DNA from: Streptococcus equinus
GTDB lineage: Bacteria > Bacillota > Bacilli > Lactobacillales > Streptococcaceae
Assembly: GCF_900101445.1 (NCBI RefSeq)
Contig: NZ_FNKE01000001.1
Coordinates: 1,433,200 to 1,497,199, forward strand
Reading direction: 5' to 3'
DNA: 64,000 nt
Every line of letters starts with the position of its first letter. The stretch's first letter is position 1. Below the pieces are notes generated by a model. The model saw nothing but the letters and a program-made list of their open reading frames with translations, did no database searches and was not told where the DNA came from. Shown here piece by piece: positions 20,506-29,413 of this stretch. The position numbers were made by a program, and so were the translations under genes.

Positions 20506-21333
20506 TTGTCGACATTTCCGATAAAACATCACGCTTAGTAACATCACGATAAAGATACATACTGCAATTACTGGAGCAACTAGTAATGTTTCTACTTGGC
20601 TAGCTTCCGAAACGACTCTCACGTCATTTTTTAGTGTTGCTACACGATGTCCCCGCACCAAAAGACGGTGAGTGTTGACGCCGTAAGGCGTACAGGTAAT
20701 TAGAGTGACATAATCCTGATTTGGGTCAATCCGTAAAGCTGATACTTCCTGCGGAAGCACCGTCAATATTTGATCTACTTGATAAGTCAACGTTTCATCT
20801 AAAACCTGAATTAAGAATATATCTCCTTCTACCAAATGATCAATATCTGTAAATAATCTTGCTGATGGCAAGCCTCTATGACCAGAAACCACCGCATGAC
20901 TACCTTTTCCTCCTATAGGAAAAGATGTTCTCGGAATATGACCAATAGCTACTTGCAAAACAGTCTCGTCTGTCCCGTGATAAATAGGAAGTGTGGTATT
21001 TAACTTTGGTATCTCAATATAAGCCATAATCCCTGATTTTGATACCTTGAAAGTTTCATTGTAAAGAGTTTTGTCGTACCCACTTACCTGTAAACTCGGT
21101 GTCACGTTTTGAGGAAGTTTTTCATTATAGACACGCGCCTCTTCTCGCAAACTATCCTTTTTACTCTCTTCCATATCCTCAACATCTTGCAAATAAGAAG
21201 CTACTGCTTTTGACTGATGAAATGAATTCCAATAATCACTAACTGTCGGATACAAAACCAAGGACAAACCAACTAGTAGCAAACTAATCAATATAGCTGT
21301 AGCAAAATTCTCTTTGAATTTTCTAAATCGCAT
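20503..21333 (-). CDS. srtC: Class C (pilus) sortase
   Basis: Joins pilin subunits by transpeptidation at LPxTG. The 276-residue protein has an N-terminal membrane segment (about 11-30) and the sortase barrel with His in VVSGHRGLPSA, Cys in LITCTPYG and Arg in HRLLVRGHR. A second, C-terminal membrane segment is typical of class C. I see no Asp-Pro-aromatic lid motif between the first membrane segment and the barrel. I chose the ATG at 21333. A TTG 45 bases upstream would place a stable hairpin inside the gene. It is last in the pilus operon. Confidence 0.93.
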   Translation of the reverse strand: MRFRKFKENFATAILISLLLVGLSLVLYPTVSDYWNSFHQSKAVASYLQDVEDMEESKKDSLREEARVYNEKLPQNVTPSLQVSGYDKTLYNETFKVSKSGIMAYIEIPKLNTTLPIYHGTDETVLQVAIGHIPRTSFPIGGKGSHAVVSGHRGLPSARLFTDIDHLVEGDIFLIQVLDETLTYQVDQILTVLPQEVSALRIDPNQDYVTLITCTPYGVNTHRLLVRGHRVATLKNDVRVVSEASQVETLLVAPVIAVCIFIVMLLSVMFYRKCRQ

Positions 21334-21360
21334 TACATTTTTCTTTCTAAAAATAGGAAA

Positions 21361-21386
21361 GGGAGTGACTGTAACCAATCACTCCC
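21361..21386 (-). terminator. Terminator-like hairpin just before srtC
   Basis: GGGAGTGA pairs perfectly with TCACTCCC across ten bases. On the minus strand it is followed by the T-rich TTTCCTATTTTT, 28 bases before the sortase start. It may lower sortase expression relative to pilin. Confidence 0.55.
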
Positions 21387-21395
21387 ACTATCAAG

Positions 21396-21411
21396 TTGAC
21401 AAGGTTGTAAA
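21396..21411. repeat. 16-bp palindrome TTGACA-N4-TGTAAA
   Basis: One-mismatch copy of the recurrent palindrome, in the pilin-sortase gap. A 7-bp inverted pair TTGTAAA / TTTACAA overlaps its right arm. Confidence 0.45.
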
Positions 21412-21506
21412 CAAGAACTTTACAAAAATAGTCCTTGGTGTAAAGTGTTAACGCTGATAAATAACCTTGCTTTATTGACTTCCTACGATAAAACTAGAGC
21501 CTATTA

Positions 21507-22943
21507 TTACTTAGTATCCATACGTTTTTTGGTTACTAACAGGATACCAGCAACCAAAATAAGTGCCGAACCTAGCACGTAAAGGAGTGCTGTTCCTTTA
21601 CCACCAGTTGATGGTAGACGTGCTCCTTTTTGGTTGATAATATCAGTTGACAAACTACCTTCAGTAACTGCTGCCGTAAAAGCAAGCTCACCACTGGCTG
21701 CATCTCCTGAAAGAGAGGTCAAAGCAGGATTGTCTGATAAGGCATCATGCTCTGCGGTTACTGTGAATTCAACATCATCAATTTTATTGTAACCATCTGG
21801 AGTGGTTGTTTCTGAAAGTTTGTAAACACCATCGTCAAGCCCTGAGAAGGTAAATGTTGTTGCTTCGCTAGCTGAGATTGTCTTAACTTCCTTCCAAGCA
21901 TCAGCAACTTTTTTGAAAAGGGTAAATCCAGCACCTGCCAAAGGTTTACTGTTTTCGTCAACTTTGTTGACAACAACTTTATAAGTAAAGACAATCACGG
22001 TATCTTCTGGTGTTTCTGTCGTACTACCAGCAGTTCCTCGACTATTAGGGTTGTTTGAGTAAATCAATTTAGCTGTATTTGGGTTGCCAACTTTACCAAT
22101 AACAGCACTTTTATTAAGTGTGGCAGTGTATTCAACCACAATTTTAGATGAAGCCGTAACACCTGAAATAGTTTTTAGATTAGCTATTTTAAAATGCAAT
22201 CCATCAGCAGTTTCAATGGTAAAGTTCTTTGTAACATCGTCTTTTTGATTACCATTTACAAGATAAATTTTAGCATCTTTATTGTAAGTTAAGCCATCTG
22301 AAAGAGAGTCTGTAATTTCAAAATAATAAGTTTCATAGCTATCGAAATTACTTGGCAAAGTAGCGGTCAATTGGAAAGGCACGCTATCGTCAAAATCGTA
22401 ATCAGCCGAATCCTGCCAATCTGTCTCCTCACCTTTACTATCATTTGTATCTTTGACCTTTTTCTCTAGTGTAGGAATATCAGTCTTTGGTGTTACAGTA
22501 ACATTTCCAACAACTTCTAAGATATAGTTAGTATAGGCTTCATTACTACCAACTGTTTTATTTTGCACAAGATAATAACCAGCAGTAAGTCCTGTTAAAC
22601 CGCCGGGATTTTGAAGGTATTTACCAGCCTCTTTCGCAAATTCTTCTGCCTGCGTTGCTGTGAAGCCTTCTGCTCCAATCACCTCAGCAAGAGCTGCGGC
22701 AGAACTCACTTTGTATTTTTCTTGTAAAGCAGTTCGACCTGTTTCTGTAATGCCATCTCCCCATTTAATGTTTGAAAGAGTTTTTCCATCTTCTGATAAC
22801 GTTCCTGTAAAGATACGGTACGATTCATAAGTGCCATTACCACCGTTATCAACAGTGATGTCATAAGCCTTTGCTTTGCCAGCTGAAAAGGCAAAAACAA
22901 GAGCTAGCAAGGCTGCCAAAAATAATTTAATCTTTTTCATCAT
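21507..22943 (-). CDS. Pilus backbone (major) pilin, LPSTG-anchored
   Basis: A 478-residue secreted subunit. The signal peptide runs to about residue 26 (FSAGKAKA). VTVTPK at 148-153 fits a pilin motif whose Lys153 would be the sortase attachment point. Next come CnaB-like domains able to form isopeptide bonds. An E-box reads YKLSETTTPDGY. The wall-sorting signal is LPSTG at 443-447, a membrane segment and a KKRMDTK tail. AAAGGAAAGGA precedes the start. Its place between the large adhesin and the class C sortase supports the role of polymerised shaft subunit. Confidence 0.93.
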   Translation of the reverse strand: MMKKIKLFLAALLALVFAFSAGKAKAYDITVDNGGNGTYESYRIFTGTLSEDGKTLSNIKWGDGITETGRTALQEKYKVSSAAALAEVIGAEGFTATQAEEFAKEAGKYLQNPGGLTGLTAGYYLVQNKTVGSNEAYTNYILEVVGNVTVTPKTDIPTLEKKVKDTNDSKGEETDWQDSADYDFDDSVPFQLTATLPSNFDSYETYYFEITDSLSDGLTYNKDAKIYLVNGNQKDDVTKNFTIETADGLHFKIANLKTISGVTASSKIVVEYTATLNKSAVIGKVGNPNTAKLIYSNNPNSRGTAGSTTETPEDTVIVFTYKVVVNKVDENSKPLAGAGFTLFKKVADAWKEVKTISASEATTFTFSGLDDGVYKLSETTTPDGYNKIDDVEFTVTAEHDALSDNPALTSLSGDAASGELAFTAAVTEGSLSTDIINQKGARLPSTGGKGTALLYVLGSALILVAGILLVTKKRMDTK

Positions 22944-23008
22944 AAGTCCTTTCCTTTAAATCAATATAAATATTTAAATATTTACTTCAAGGCAGTTACT
23001 CGTCTTCG

Positions 23009-26000
23009 TTAAGCAACACCACCTTTACCGTATATAAATGCTATCAACACCCCTACAACAATCAGTATGCATATTGCTCCAAGAACGTAGTACCAAATAC
23101 CACCTTTACCACCCGTTTTGGGCAAAGCGTATCGTTTCTGTGCAGTATTTTTCATAACAATAAGAGCCGAATCTGAAGCCAAGGCAAGAGTCGATGGTTC
23201 TTCCGATACTTGAGCTCCATTATCATAACTAATGTCAAATCCACTAGTTGCATGCTCTCGAACATAGTAAGTATAAGTAACAGTCTTTTGAGCATCTGTT
23301 ATTGGTAAATTAGAGTAATTTTTTGTCCAATCATCTGAATGACTCATAGTCTCACCAGACTTATAAAATGTCTCAGTTCTTTCTCCATTTTCCTTTGTTG
23401 CGACTTGTATCACATCATATACAATCGAACCGTCTGCACTGCCGATTTCCTGACCATCTGCATCGAACCATTGCTTTTTAACCGTAAGATTAATAGTCTT
23501 GGCTTTTTTATTTTCAACAAAATCAGAACCATTATTTTCTGAGAGATTGGTTAATTTGGAAATGGTTATCGGCAAAGCCGAAAAACTACCATCCTCATCC
23601 CAATAGAAATAGTGTTTAGAAGGATTATCTGGCAACTCGTATCCTGCCGGAGCTTGTGTCTCCTTAGCATAGTAAATCTGATCTTCTTGATAGTTACCCG
23701 AAGAGTAGACAATAGAGATGAGACCTTTGGCATTTGTCTGATAAGTCGTCACGATTTCATCGTTACTATCATCTGAGTCACCGTCATATTTATAAACAGT
23801 AAAGACTGCTCCTTCTAAATCTAAACCAAAATTATCCGCATCAACTTTGCTAATAATATAAGCTTTCTCAGTATCAAATCCAGAACTTGTTCCCGTTCTT
23901 TGCCAATGAACTGTCGTTGTGGTGTGATCTGAGCCATTTGCTACACCTTCAAGCATCGCCGTATTGTGAGGATAATAATAAGCGGCAGCATCTTCATTTG
24001 GTTTTGTTAATTGATAAGAGTAATCAAGAATATAAGCCTTAGAATCTTTCATTGTCACCACTAAGGTGTGATAATGATTGCCCCACCCATCATCTGTTGA
24101 ACTTATCTTCCAAGCCCATTCGCTGGTTGGAACTTCAGTACCATCAGTGTAGTAAAGTTTCACTGAATCTTGAATAAGATATTCAGAAACCACATTTGAC
24201 CAATTATGCATAACATCCGTCAAAGTTATCGTGTCTGAGCCTTCAACTAAATCATCTGCTTGAGGATTGATTGACAAGCTGTAAGACAACTGACGTTTGG
24301 CATTATCCCATTCACCTGATTTAGCAATTGGTTTAACATCAGGCGTTGTAGAGTTCCCCTCATCTGAACTAAACGTTACTTCTTGCGTCTGATTATCTGA
24401 GCCATAATCCTCACCATTGACCGTAACAGAAACATTATTTGTGAGAGATTTGACTAACTTAGAACTGCCTTCTGTAAAATCATCGTAGTGAGTTGTAAAA
24501 GTCATCCAAAAATCACTGTTCCCACCAACGTTGTTCTTTAAACTCTTGCCATCAGTTGTCGTGAAATCTAGCGTTACCACACCATCACTTGAAACTGTTC
24601 CGTTTAAAGCAATGTTATAGGTTCCCCAGCCGTTAGTTCCTTGTGTCAGCGAGTTGTTCTCAAAATTAGCATTAATTTGTCCCCAACGTTGACCATATGA
24701 TAGACCTATTAAGCTAATACCTTCTGGCAAAGTATCCGTCACTACCATACTTGTAGCACTATCATCTAACTCAACTTTGACCATCCAAGTAACCGTTCCG
24801 TCAGCACTTGTCGTTTTAGTTGTTCCAGAATTACCATGGCCATCAGTTTTGACGACGTTAGAGTCCTTACTATAATTGTACTCCGTACTAACACTGTGAG
24901 TTCCTGATATGATGTGATTACTATAACGTTGATTAGAACTCTTCTCCAGGCTAATCATTGATCTATAATGAATCATGACATCCTTTGAAGATGTTTTATC
25001 AGCTGTTAGAGTCACTTTAAACTCTGTATAGTGAACATTATCTCTTAAATGGCTGTAATCCGTATAATCAGAATAAGATTGACGTGCCTCTAATGTAAAA
25101 TTGTTCTTTCCTAAAACTTCTTCTAATCGGTGGTAAAGATCTTCCAACTGCGCTTTAGTGTACCAATGAACATCAGCGTTTGGACTCCACGGATCTTTCA
25201 ATGTATCTGTAAACACTGTCCCCTTTTTAAGCACTCCTGAATTTGGCATTTTTATCTCAACATCCCAAACCACTTCTCTGACACCTGGTTCAGATAACTC
25301 CATGACCTCTGACACTTCTTTGGTAATATCTCCTGTTCCTGGAAGAGTTACTTCAGCTTCCTTACTCGTCTGGTCATTTTTGGTTGAGCTTTTGCCATCA
25401 TCATCTAAAACAACTTTGTTTTTGATGGTACTATCGTCCCAGCCTACATCCGTAAAATCAACTGGCGTTGTGTAAGTAATGGTATAGCTATTTGTATTTT
25501 TACCATTTGTAAGGGCGCTAAATCGAATGCCTGAAATTTTTCCATTCTTGTATTCGATAGTCGCACCAGCATCTGGTGAAATGGTTAGGTCACTGGTTGC
25601 CGCAAACATCTCATCGGTTAATCGGGCACCGGCAATATCACTTTGCCCCTCATTGACTCTAATCGTCCAAGTAATCGTGCCATCAGAATCGTTGTACTGT
25701 CCTTTTTTATCAAGTTGATTTAGAGCTAAAGTTACTTGAGAACTACTTGTATGTGACTGTTTATCACTTGTATCTGTCTGCGAACTTGCACTCACCGTGT
25801 TATTTGCCGTAACTGATGAACCAGCTGTTAAACCAGAAATCTTATAACGGTAAGTAATGGTATAAAAGTGCCCAATTGGATTTCCACTAGCATCCACACC
25901 TCCTGAGTGCAATTGAGGAAGTGTCATATCCAAACTATTACTTGCTGCCTTAAACTGGTAAGTGTAAGCACTTGAAGTAAGAGTTTCTGTCGCAATCACA

Positions 26001-27406
26001 TTTTCTGAACTACCAGCGTAGCTTGACTTGGTGACACTGACAGAATCAATAGCAGCCAGAGAAATGCCTGATGCTTTCAGAATATCTTTGATAGCAATTG
26101 AACTTGGCGTGCCGTATTTCGAATCAACTTTTACGGTATAGGTTAAATAAGGCGTATCAGCATCGTAAGTGACCGTACCTGATTTTGAAGTCGTCAAATC
26201 GTAATTTTTCTTAATCGAATCTTCAGGAATGGTCACAATCAGATCATCTGAATAAACAACTTGATAACCTCCATCATTTTGCTGGTAGTCACTACCGTAA
26301 GTAGCATCGTATTTTATCCAACCTTTAGACTGTGTGCCATCGGTAATATCATTGACATAACTCTCAATAAAAGCAATCAAGATATAATATTTTCCCGTGA
26401 CTTCGTCATAAACAAAGCGATAAGTGTAAGCATCAACTTGATTCGTATCCTTGCCGATATATTCTGTCCCAAGATTTATATCTTGCCCAATAGCAGTCCC
26501 ATTGGGTAATTCTAGATAATAATACCTATCTGCCATCAAATGAGCCTTAGAAATTGTGTAATCAAGCTCCAAATCAACAGTCACAACCTTTGTTGCCAGA
26601 TTTTCTTCAACAGTTTTTTCATCATAAGAATAACCTGTTAAATACTCTTTAAACTCTGCGTAAGTGACTCCTGCCAAAGTATAAGTTGAAAAGGAATCAG
26701 ACTTAAAGCCAATACTTTTAACATTTTCTGAACTGTCCTGCTCAATATTGGTGTCACTTTCGTGCGTCAAATCTTCTACATGGTTGATATCATTACCAAT
26801 GAAATGATATAACTTCCAGCTGCTTTGCAACTTCGAACTAGTTATCGCAGCATTGAACTGCAAGGAAACAGTGACTTCTTTTTGAGGTTCAACTTCCTGA
26901 CCAGCCGCATTAATAAAAGAAATATCATAAGATAATGCCTTAGACAGGCTCTGCTTTGTTTCACGTAAAACAGTAGATATTTTTTGATTAATCTCTCCCG
27001 TGTCTGCTATCGGTCTAACTTTCAAAGAGACCTCCTCTGTAAAAGTCCCTTGCGTAAAATCTGCCACTACTGTTAGGTTATCAGCTGTTTCTTGCAACCG
27101 TCTAGCTTCTAAAGACGTATCTAAAGAGGTCTGACTGTCTTTCTGTTCTGATGTTTCTTGTTCAGAACTTGAAGCTTCCACTTGCATCTTTTCTTCTGAG
27201 CTTTCTAGTTGCTCGGTAGAAACATTTTCAGCTGATTGCATCAGAGCTGAACGATTATCCGTACTGACAGTTAGGGCGGGTAAAATTAAAGCATAAGTTG
27301 TACAAAAAACGACAATAATCGATAAAGCCAAAGCTATCCTTGCAATAACACTTTCTCTAAGCCTCAGCTTAAATCGAGTCATCAGATTGAGCCACAGCTT
27401 TTTCAT
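23009..27406 (-). CDS. Pilus tip adhesin, multi-domain LPKTG surface protein
   Basis: A 1465-residue protein. The N-terminus has a long basic signal region (SVIARIALALSIIVV, then TTYALILPALT) rather than a YSIRK signal. A Ser/Gln/Glu-rich stretch (about 55-100) leads into several beta-rich modules. A late CnaB module has the E-box YYAKETQAPAGYEL, and another precedes the LPKTG at 1428-1432. The anchor tail, IYGKGGVA, is weakly charged. Large size, first structural position and sortase linkage point to a minor tip adhesin. The ligand cannot be predicted. Confidence 0.9.
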   Translation of the reverse strand: MKKLWLNLMTRFKLRLRESVIARIALALSIIVVFCTTYALILPALTVSTDNRSALMQSAENVSTEQLESSEEKMQVEASSSEQETSEQKDSQTSLDTSLEARRLQETADNLTVVADFTQGTFTEEVSLKVRPIADTGEINQKISTVLRETKQSLSKALSYDISFINAAGQEVEPQKEVTVSLQFNAAITSSKLQSSWKLYHFIGNDINHVEDLTHESDTNIEQDSSENVKSIGFKSDSFSTYTLAGVTYAEFKEYLTGYSYDEKTVEENLATKVVTVDLELDYTISKAHLMADRYYYLELPNGTAIGQDINLGTEYIGKDTNQVDAYTYRFVYDEVTGKYYILIAFIESYVNDITDGTQSKGWIKYDATYGSDYQQNDGGYQVVYSDDLIVTIPEDSIKKNYDLTTSKSGTVTYDADTPYLTYTVKVDSKYGTPSSIAIKDILKASGISLAAIDSVSVTKSSYAGSSENVIATETLTSSAYTYQFKAASNSLDMTLPQLHSGGVDASGNPIGHFYTITYRYKISGLTAGSSVTANNTVSASSQTDTSDKQSHTSSSQVTLALNQLDKKGQYNDSDGTITWTIRVNEGQSDIAGARLTDEMFAATSDLTISPDAGATIEYKNGKISGIRFSALTNGKNTNSYTITYTTPVDFTDVGWDDSTIKNKVVLDDDGKSSTKNDQTSKEAEVTLPGTGDITKEVSEVMELSEPGVREVVWDVEIKMPNSGVLKKGTVFTDTLKDPWSPNADVHWYTKAQLEDLYHRLEEVLGKNNFTLEARQSYSDYTDYSHLRDNVHYTEFKVTLTADKTSSKDVMIHYRSMISLEKSSNQRYSNHIISGTHSVSTEYNYSKDSNVVKTDGHGNSGTTKTTSADGTVTWMVKVELDDSATSMVVTDTLPEGISLIGLSYGQRWGQINANFENNSLTQGTNGWGTYNIALNGTVSSDGVVTLDFTTTDGKSLKNNVGGNSDFWMTFTTHYDDFTEGSSKLVKSLTNNVSVTVNGEDYGSDNQTQEVTFSSDEGNSTTPDVKPIAKSGEWDNAKRQLSYSLSINPQADDLVEGSDTITLTDVMHNWSNVVSEYLIQDSVKLYYTDGTEVPTSEWAWKISSTDDGWGNHYHTLVVTMKDSKAYILDYSYQLTKPNEDAAAYYYPHNTAMLEGVANGSDHTTTTVHWQRTGTSSGFDTEKAYIISKVDADNFGLDLEGAVFTVYKYDGDSDDSNDEIVTTYQTNAKGLISIVYSSGNYQEDQIYYAKETQAPAGYELPDNPSKHYFYWDEDGSFSALPITISKLTNLSENNGSDFVENKKAKTINLTVKKQWFDADGQEIGSADGSIVYDVIQVATKENGERTETFYKSGETMSHSDDWTKNYSNLPITDAQKTVTYTYYVREHATSGFDISYDNGAQVSEEPSTLALASDSALIVMKNTAQKRYALPKTGGKGGIWYYVLGAICILIVVGVLIAFIYGKGGVA

Positions 27407-27437
27407 AAGAACTCCTTTCTTTTGCTATAAATCCTTG

Positions 27438-28145
27438 TTACTCAATTGCTCCTAAGCGTGTTAGCGGCCAAATCCGAAAGGTTAATTTTCCAACGATCTG
27501 ATCTTCACTAACCGTACCAACCGCCTTATTTCGAGAATCTATCGACACACTGCGATGATCTCCCATAACAAAATAATGACTATCTGGAACTTGATAGGGT
27601 AAATTAATATTAGTCTCTCTGTAAGCCCTTTCATGTTTTTGCAAATAAGGCTCTTTCAATTTTTTACCATCAACAGAGACATTACCTTTTTTATCTATGT
27701 TGACCCATTGACCAGATGTTGCAATCACACGCTTTACTAGAATCTTGTTATTATAATAAAAAGCCACTACATCACCTTGTTCCAGACGTTTACTATTGAC
27801 AGAGACTACCATATCCCCAGCCTCCAAATTAGGTGTCATAGAATTGCCATAAATTTTTAGAACTGGTAACCAAATGCTCGCTACTAATACTGCTGACGCA
27901 GCCACTGTAATCAAAGCAAAAATCGTTCCTCTGAGCGTCCGAAAATAACGCTCTCGATACTTTACTTTGCTTAGTTCTTTTAATAGTTCCTTTGAATCAG
28001 GTAAATCACTTATGCTTATTCCTTGCGTCCTGACAGTACAAAGTTTTTTCATTTTGACTACAAATCCTTTTTCGTTTCTAATGACTCCTAACAAACTCCT
28101 AGGCTTAATATGACAGCCTTTTTTTCGAATTAATTTTATCCTCAT
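27438..28145 (-). CDS. lepB: Pilus-locus signal peptidase I
   Basis: A type I signal peptidase with one N-terminal membrane segment (LRGTIFALITVAASAVLVAS). The catalytic Ser is in YGNSMTP and the general-base Lys in ILVKRVIA. Box D/E reads VMGDHRSVSIDSR. Both catalytic residues are kept, unlike some SipA-type pilus chaperones, so it is probably an active enzyme for pilin precursors. About 75 residues precede the membrane segment; an internal ATG at 28052 would give a shorter form. Neither start has a strong ribosome-binding site. It is the first gene of the pilus operon. Confidence 0.88.
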   Translation of the reverse strand: MRIKLIRKKGCHIKPRSLLGVIRNEKGFVVKMKKLCTVRTQGISISDLPDSKELLKELSKVKYRERYFRTLRGTIFALITVAASAVLVASIWLPVLKIYGNSMTPNLEAGDMVVSVNSKRLEQGDVVAFYYNNKILVKRVIATSGQWVNIDKKGNVSVDGKKLKEPYLQKHERAYRETNINLPYQVPDSHYFVMGDHRSVSIDSRNKAVGTVSEDQIVGKLTFRIWPLTRLGAIE

Positions 28146-28171
28146 ATCTAGTAAAAAGCTATCATTTTTTA

Positions 28172-28186
28172 TTTACACTCCGTAAA
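28172..28186. promoter_or_regulatory. Operator-like palindrome 1 between the pilus operon and tetR
   Basis: TTTAC-ACTCC-GTAAA, a perfect 5-bp inverted repeat with a 5-base spacer, 26 bases before the signal-peptidase start. It is a candidate site for the divergent TetR regulator. Confidence 0.55.
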
Positions 28187-28239
28187 CCCAAAAACAATAA
28201 AATTAGAAAAAAGATAGACATAATGTTAATTTATCAAGG

Positions 28240-28254
28240 TTTACAAGGTGTAGA
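28240..28254. promoter_or_regulatory. Operator-like palindrome 2 between the pilus operon and tetR
   Basis: TTTAC-AAGGT-GTAGA has the same arms and spacing as the first site with one mismatch. On the opposite strand it reads TCTACACCTTGTAAA. The two copies are 68 bases apart. Confidence 0.5.
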
Positions 28255-28348
28255 TTAGCTAGAATAGGCAATTATCTTTCTTTTCTAATAATGAGAAAAA
28301 CTCTTTTATTTTATGGTAAAATACAAACTATCATTGGAGGAAAACACT

Positions 28349-28924
28349 ATGGCAAGATACACACGTGAAAAAATCATAGGTGCCTTTTTCGAATTAGTCG
28401 CAGAAACTCCCCAAAAGACAAACTTTACCATCTCTGAAATTGCATTAAAAGCTGGTGTTTCTAGACAAGCGATTTATCAGAAACACTTTAGAAATTTTAA
28501 TGAAATTATCACTTATGTCGACGACTACATCATCTGGGAAATTCGCCAGTGGTGTCGTCATTATGATAAAGAAAAAGATGGCAATCCCTTGGATTATGTT
28601 GCTGATAACCTGCTACCTTTTGTCTACGATAAAAGAGAACACTTAAGACTCTTACACACAGCTGCTATTACCCAACCATTTGAAGATACCATCGTATCTA
28701 CCTACACTGAGTGGGCAATAGACATCATTCGTCCCCAAAGCGAAACCTTTAATCTCCCCAAAGACGTCTTAACCAAAATTATCGTGGAACAAATCGTTGT
28801 TATTATCAAAACTTGGCTCCTTCAAGAAGCACCTATGCCGCCCCAAGAATTTAAAAAAGACTTTTTAAATTTAGCAAAAGCCCCTTTATATTCTTATTAC
28901 ACCATGGAAACACAAAAAAGCTAG
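28349..28924 (+). CDS. TetR family regulator, divergent from the pilus operon
   Basis: A 191-residue one-component regulator. The N-terminal helix-turn-helix is TISEIALKAGVSRQAIYQKHFRNFNEII, followed by a helical ligand/dimer domain. The ATG at 28349 has TTGGAGG eight bases upstream. An earlier in-frame ATG overlaps the extended -10 (TGGTAAAAT at 28314-28322) and cannot be the start. Facing the pilus operon with two matching palindromes between them, it is the obvious candidate regulator of piliation and of itself. The inducer is unknown. Confidence 0.88.
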   Translation: MARYTREKIIGAFFELVAETPQKTNFTISEIALKAGVSRQAIYQKHFRNFNEIITYVDDYIIWEIRQWCRHYDKEKDGNPLDYVADNLLPFVYDKREHLRLLHTAAITQPFEDTIVSTYTEWAIDIIRPQSETFNLPKDVLTKIIVEQIVVIIKTWLLQEAPMPPQEFKKDFLNLAKAPLYSYYTMETQKS

Positions 28925-28946
28925 AGACTAAGTCTCTAGCTTTTTG
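28914..28946. terminator. Bidirectional terminator between tetR and the T7SS module
   Basis: AAAAAGCTAGAGACT / AGTCTCTAGCTTTTT, a 15-bp perfect stem with T tracts on both strands. It separates the pilus regulator from the end of the T7SSb operon. Confidence 0.92.
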
Positions 28947-28950
28947 TATT

Positions 28951-29412
28951 CTACTCAAAACGAACACCGATTCTAATATCTGTATAAACAGTTCCATTAA
29001 TCTTTGAAGACATGAAAAAGATTGGTGAAGCTTCTTCGGCATCGTTCTCAATTAACATAGCCTGTAGTTTTTCTAAAGCTTTATCAAAATCCTCAGGATT
29101 TGTGCTTGAAATACGAACACCATACATGGTCGAAATTGAAAAATAACTATTAAATTCTGCTAACTCAACCTCTTCTCCTAGATAGTCTTCATTCACAGGT
29201 AAATAAACCGTAATATCTAGCATGCCATCATGGCCTTCTACTTGAGGTGTTGAATAAAACAAATCAGTCTTTAAGGTGTAACCAGCAGCTGTGATACTAT
29301 CTAAGGCATCTTTAAAAGCAATCCCTATCTTATTTACCTCAACAGTATAATTAACACTCCAAACATTAGATAGCGTTAAGGTTTGATTGCGTCCTTCTAA
29401 AATCTCTGTCAT
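28951..29412 (-). CDS. T7SS-module protein, DUF5085-like (last gene)
   Basis: A 153-residue soluble protein beginning MTEILEGRNQTLTL. It alternates beta strands and helices (YTVEVNKIGIAFKDALDSI, GMLDITVYLPVNEDY, DIRIGVRFE), a pattern compatible with the GyrI-like fold of DUF5085 proteins found beside LXG effectors. I cannot confirm the family by eye. GGAGG lies eight bases before the ATG, inside the preceding gene, from which it is separated by one base. It resembles that gene in length and layout (a central YLPVNEDY/YIPINTEV strand). Function unknown. Confidence 0.6.
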   Translation of the reverse strand: MTEILEGRNQTLTLSNVWSVNYTVEVNKIGIAFKDALDSITAAGYTLKTDLFYSTPQVEGHDGMLDITVYLPVNEDYLGEEVELAEFNSYFSISTMYGVRISSTNPEDFDKALEKLQAMLIENDAEEASPIFFMSSKINGTVYTDIRIGVRFE

Positions 29413-29413
29413 T

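Noticed and set aside
20358..21500. Insertion sequence or integrase remnants bordering the pilus and T7SS loci
   Set aside because: No transposase, integrase, long terminal inverted repeats or attachment-like direct repeats were found at either edge; island status is therefore not claimed.
28146..28348. Phase-variable GCAGA repeats upstream of the pilus operon
   Set aside because: Known from Pil1 and Pil3 of S. gallolyticus, but no GCAGA or other short tandem repeat is present in this gap.
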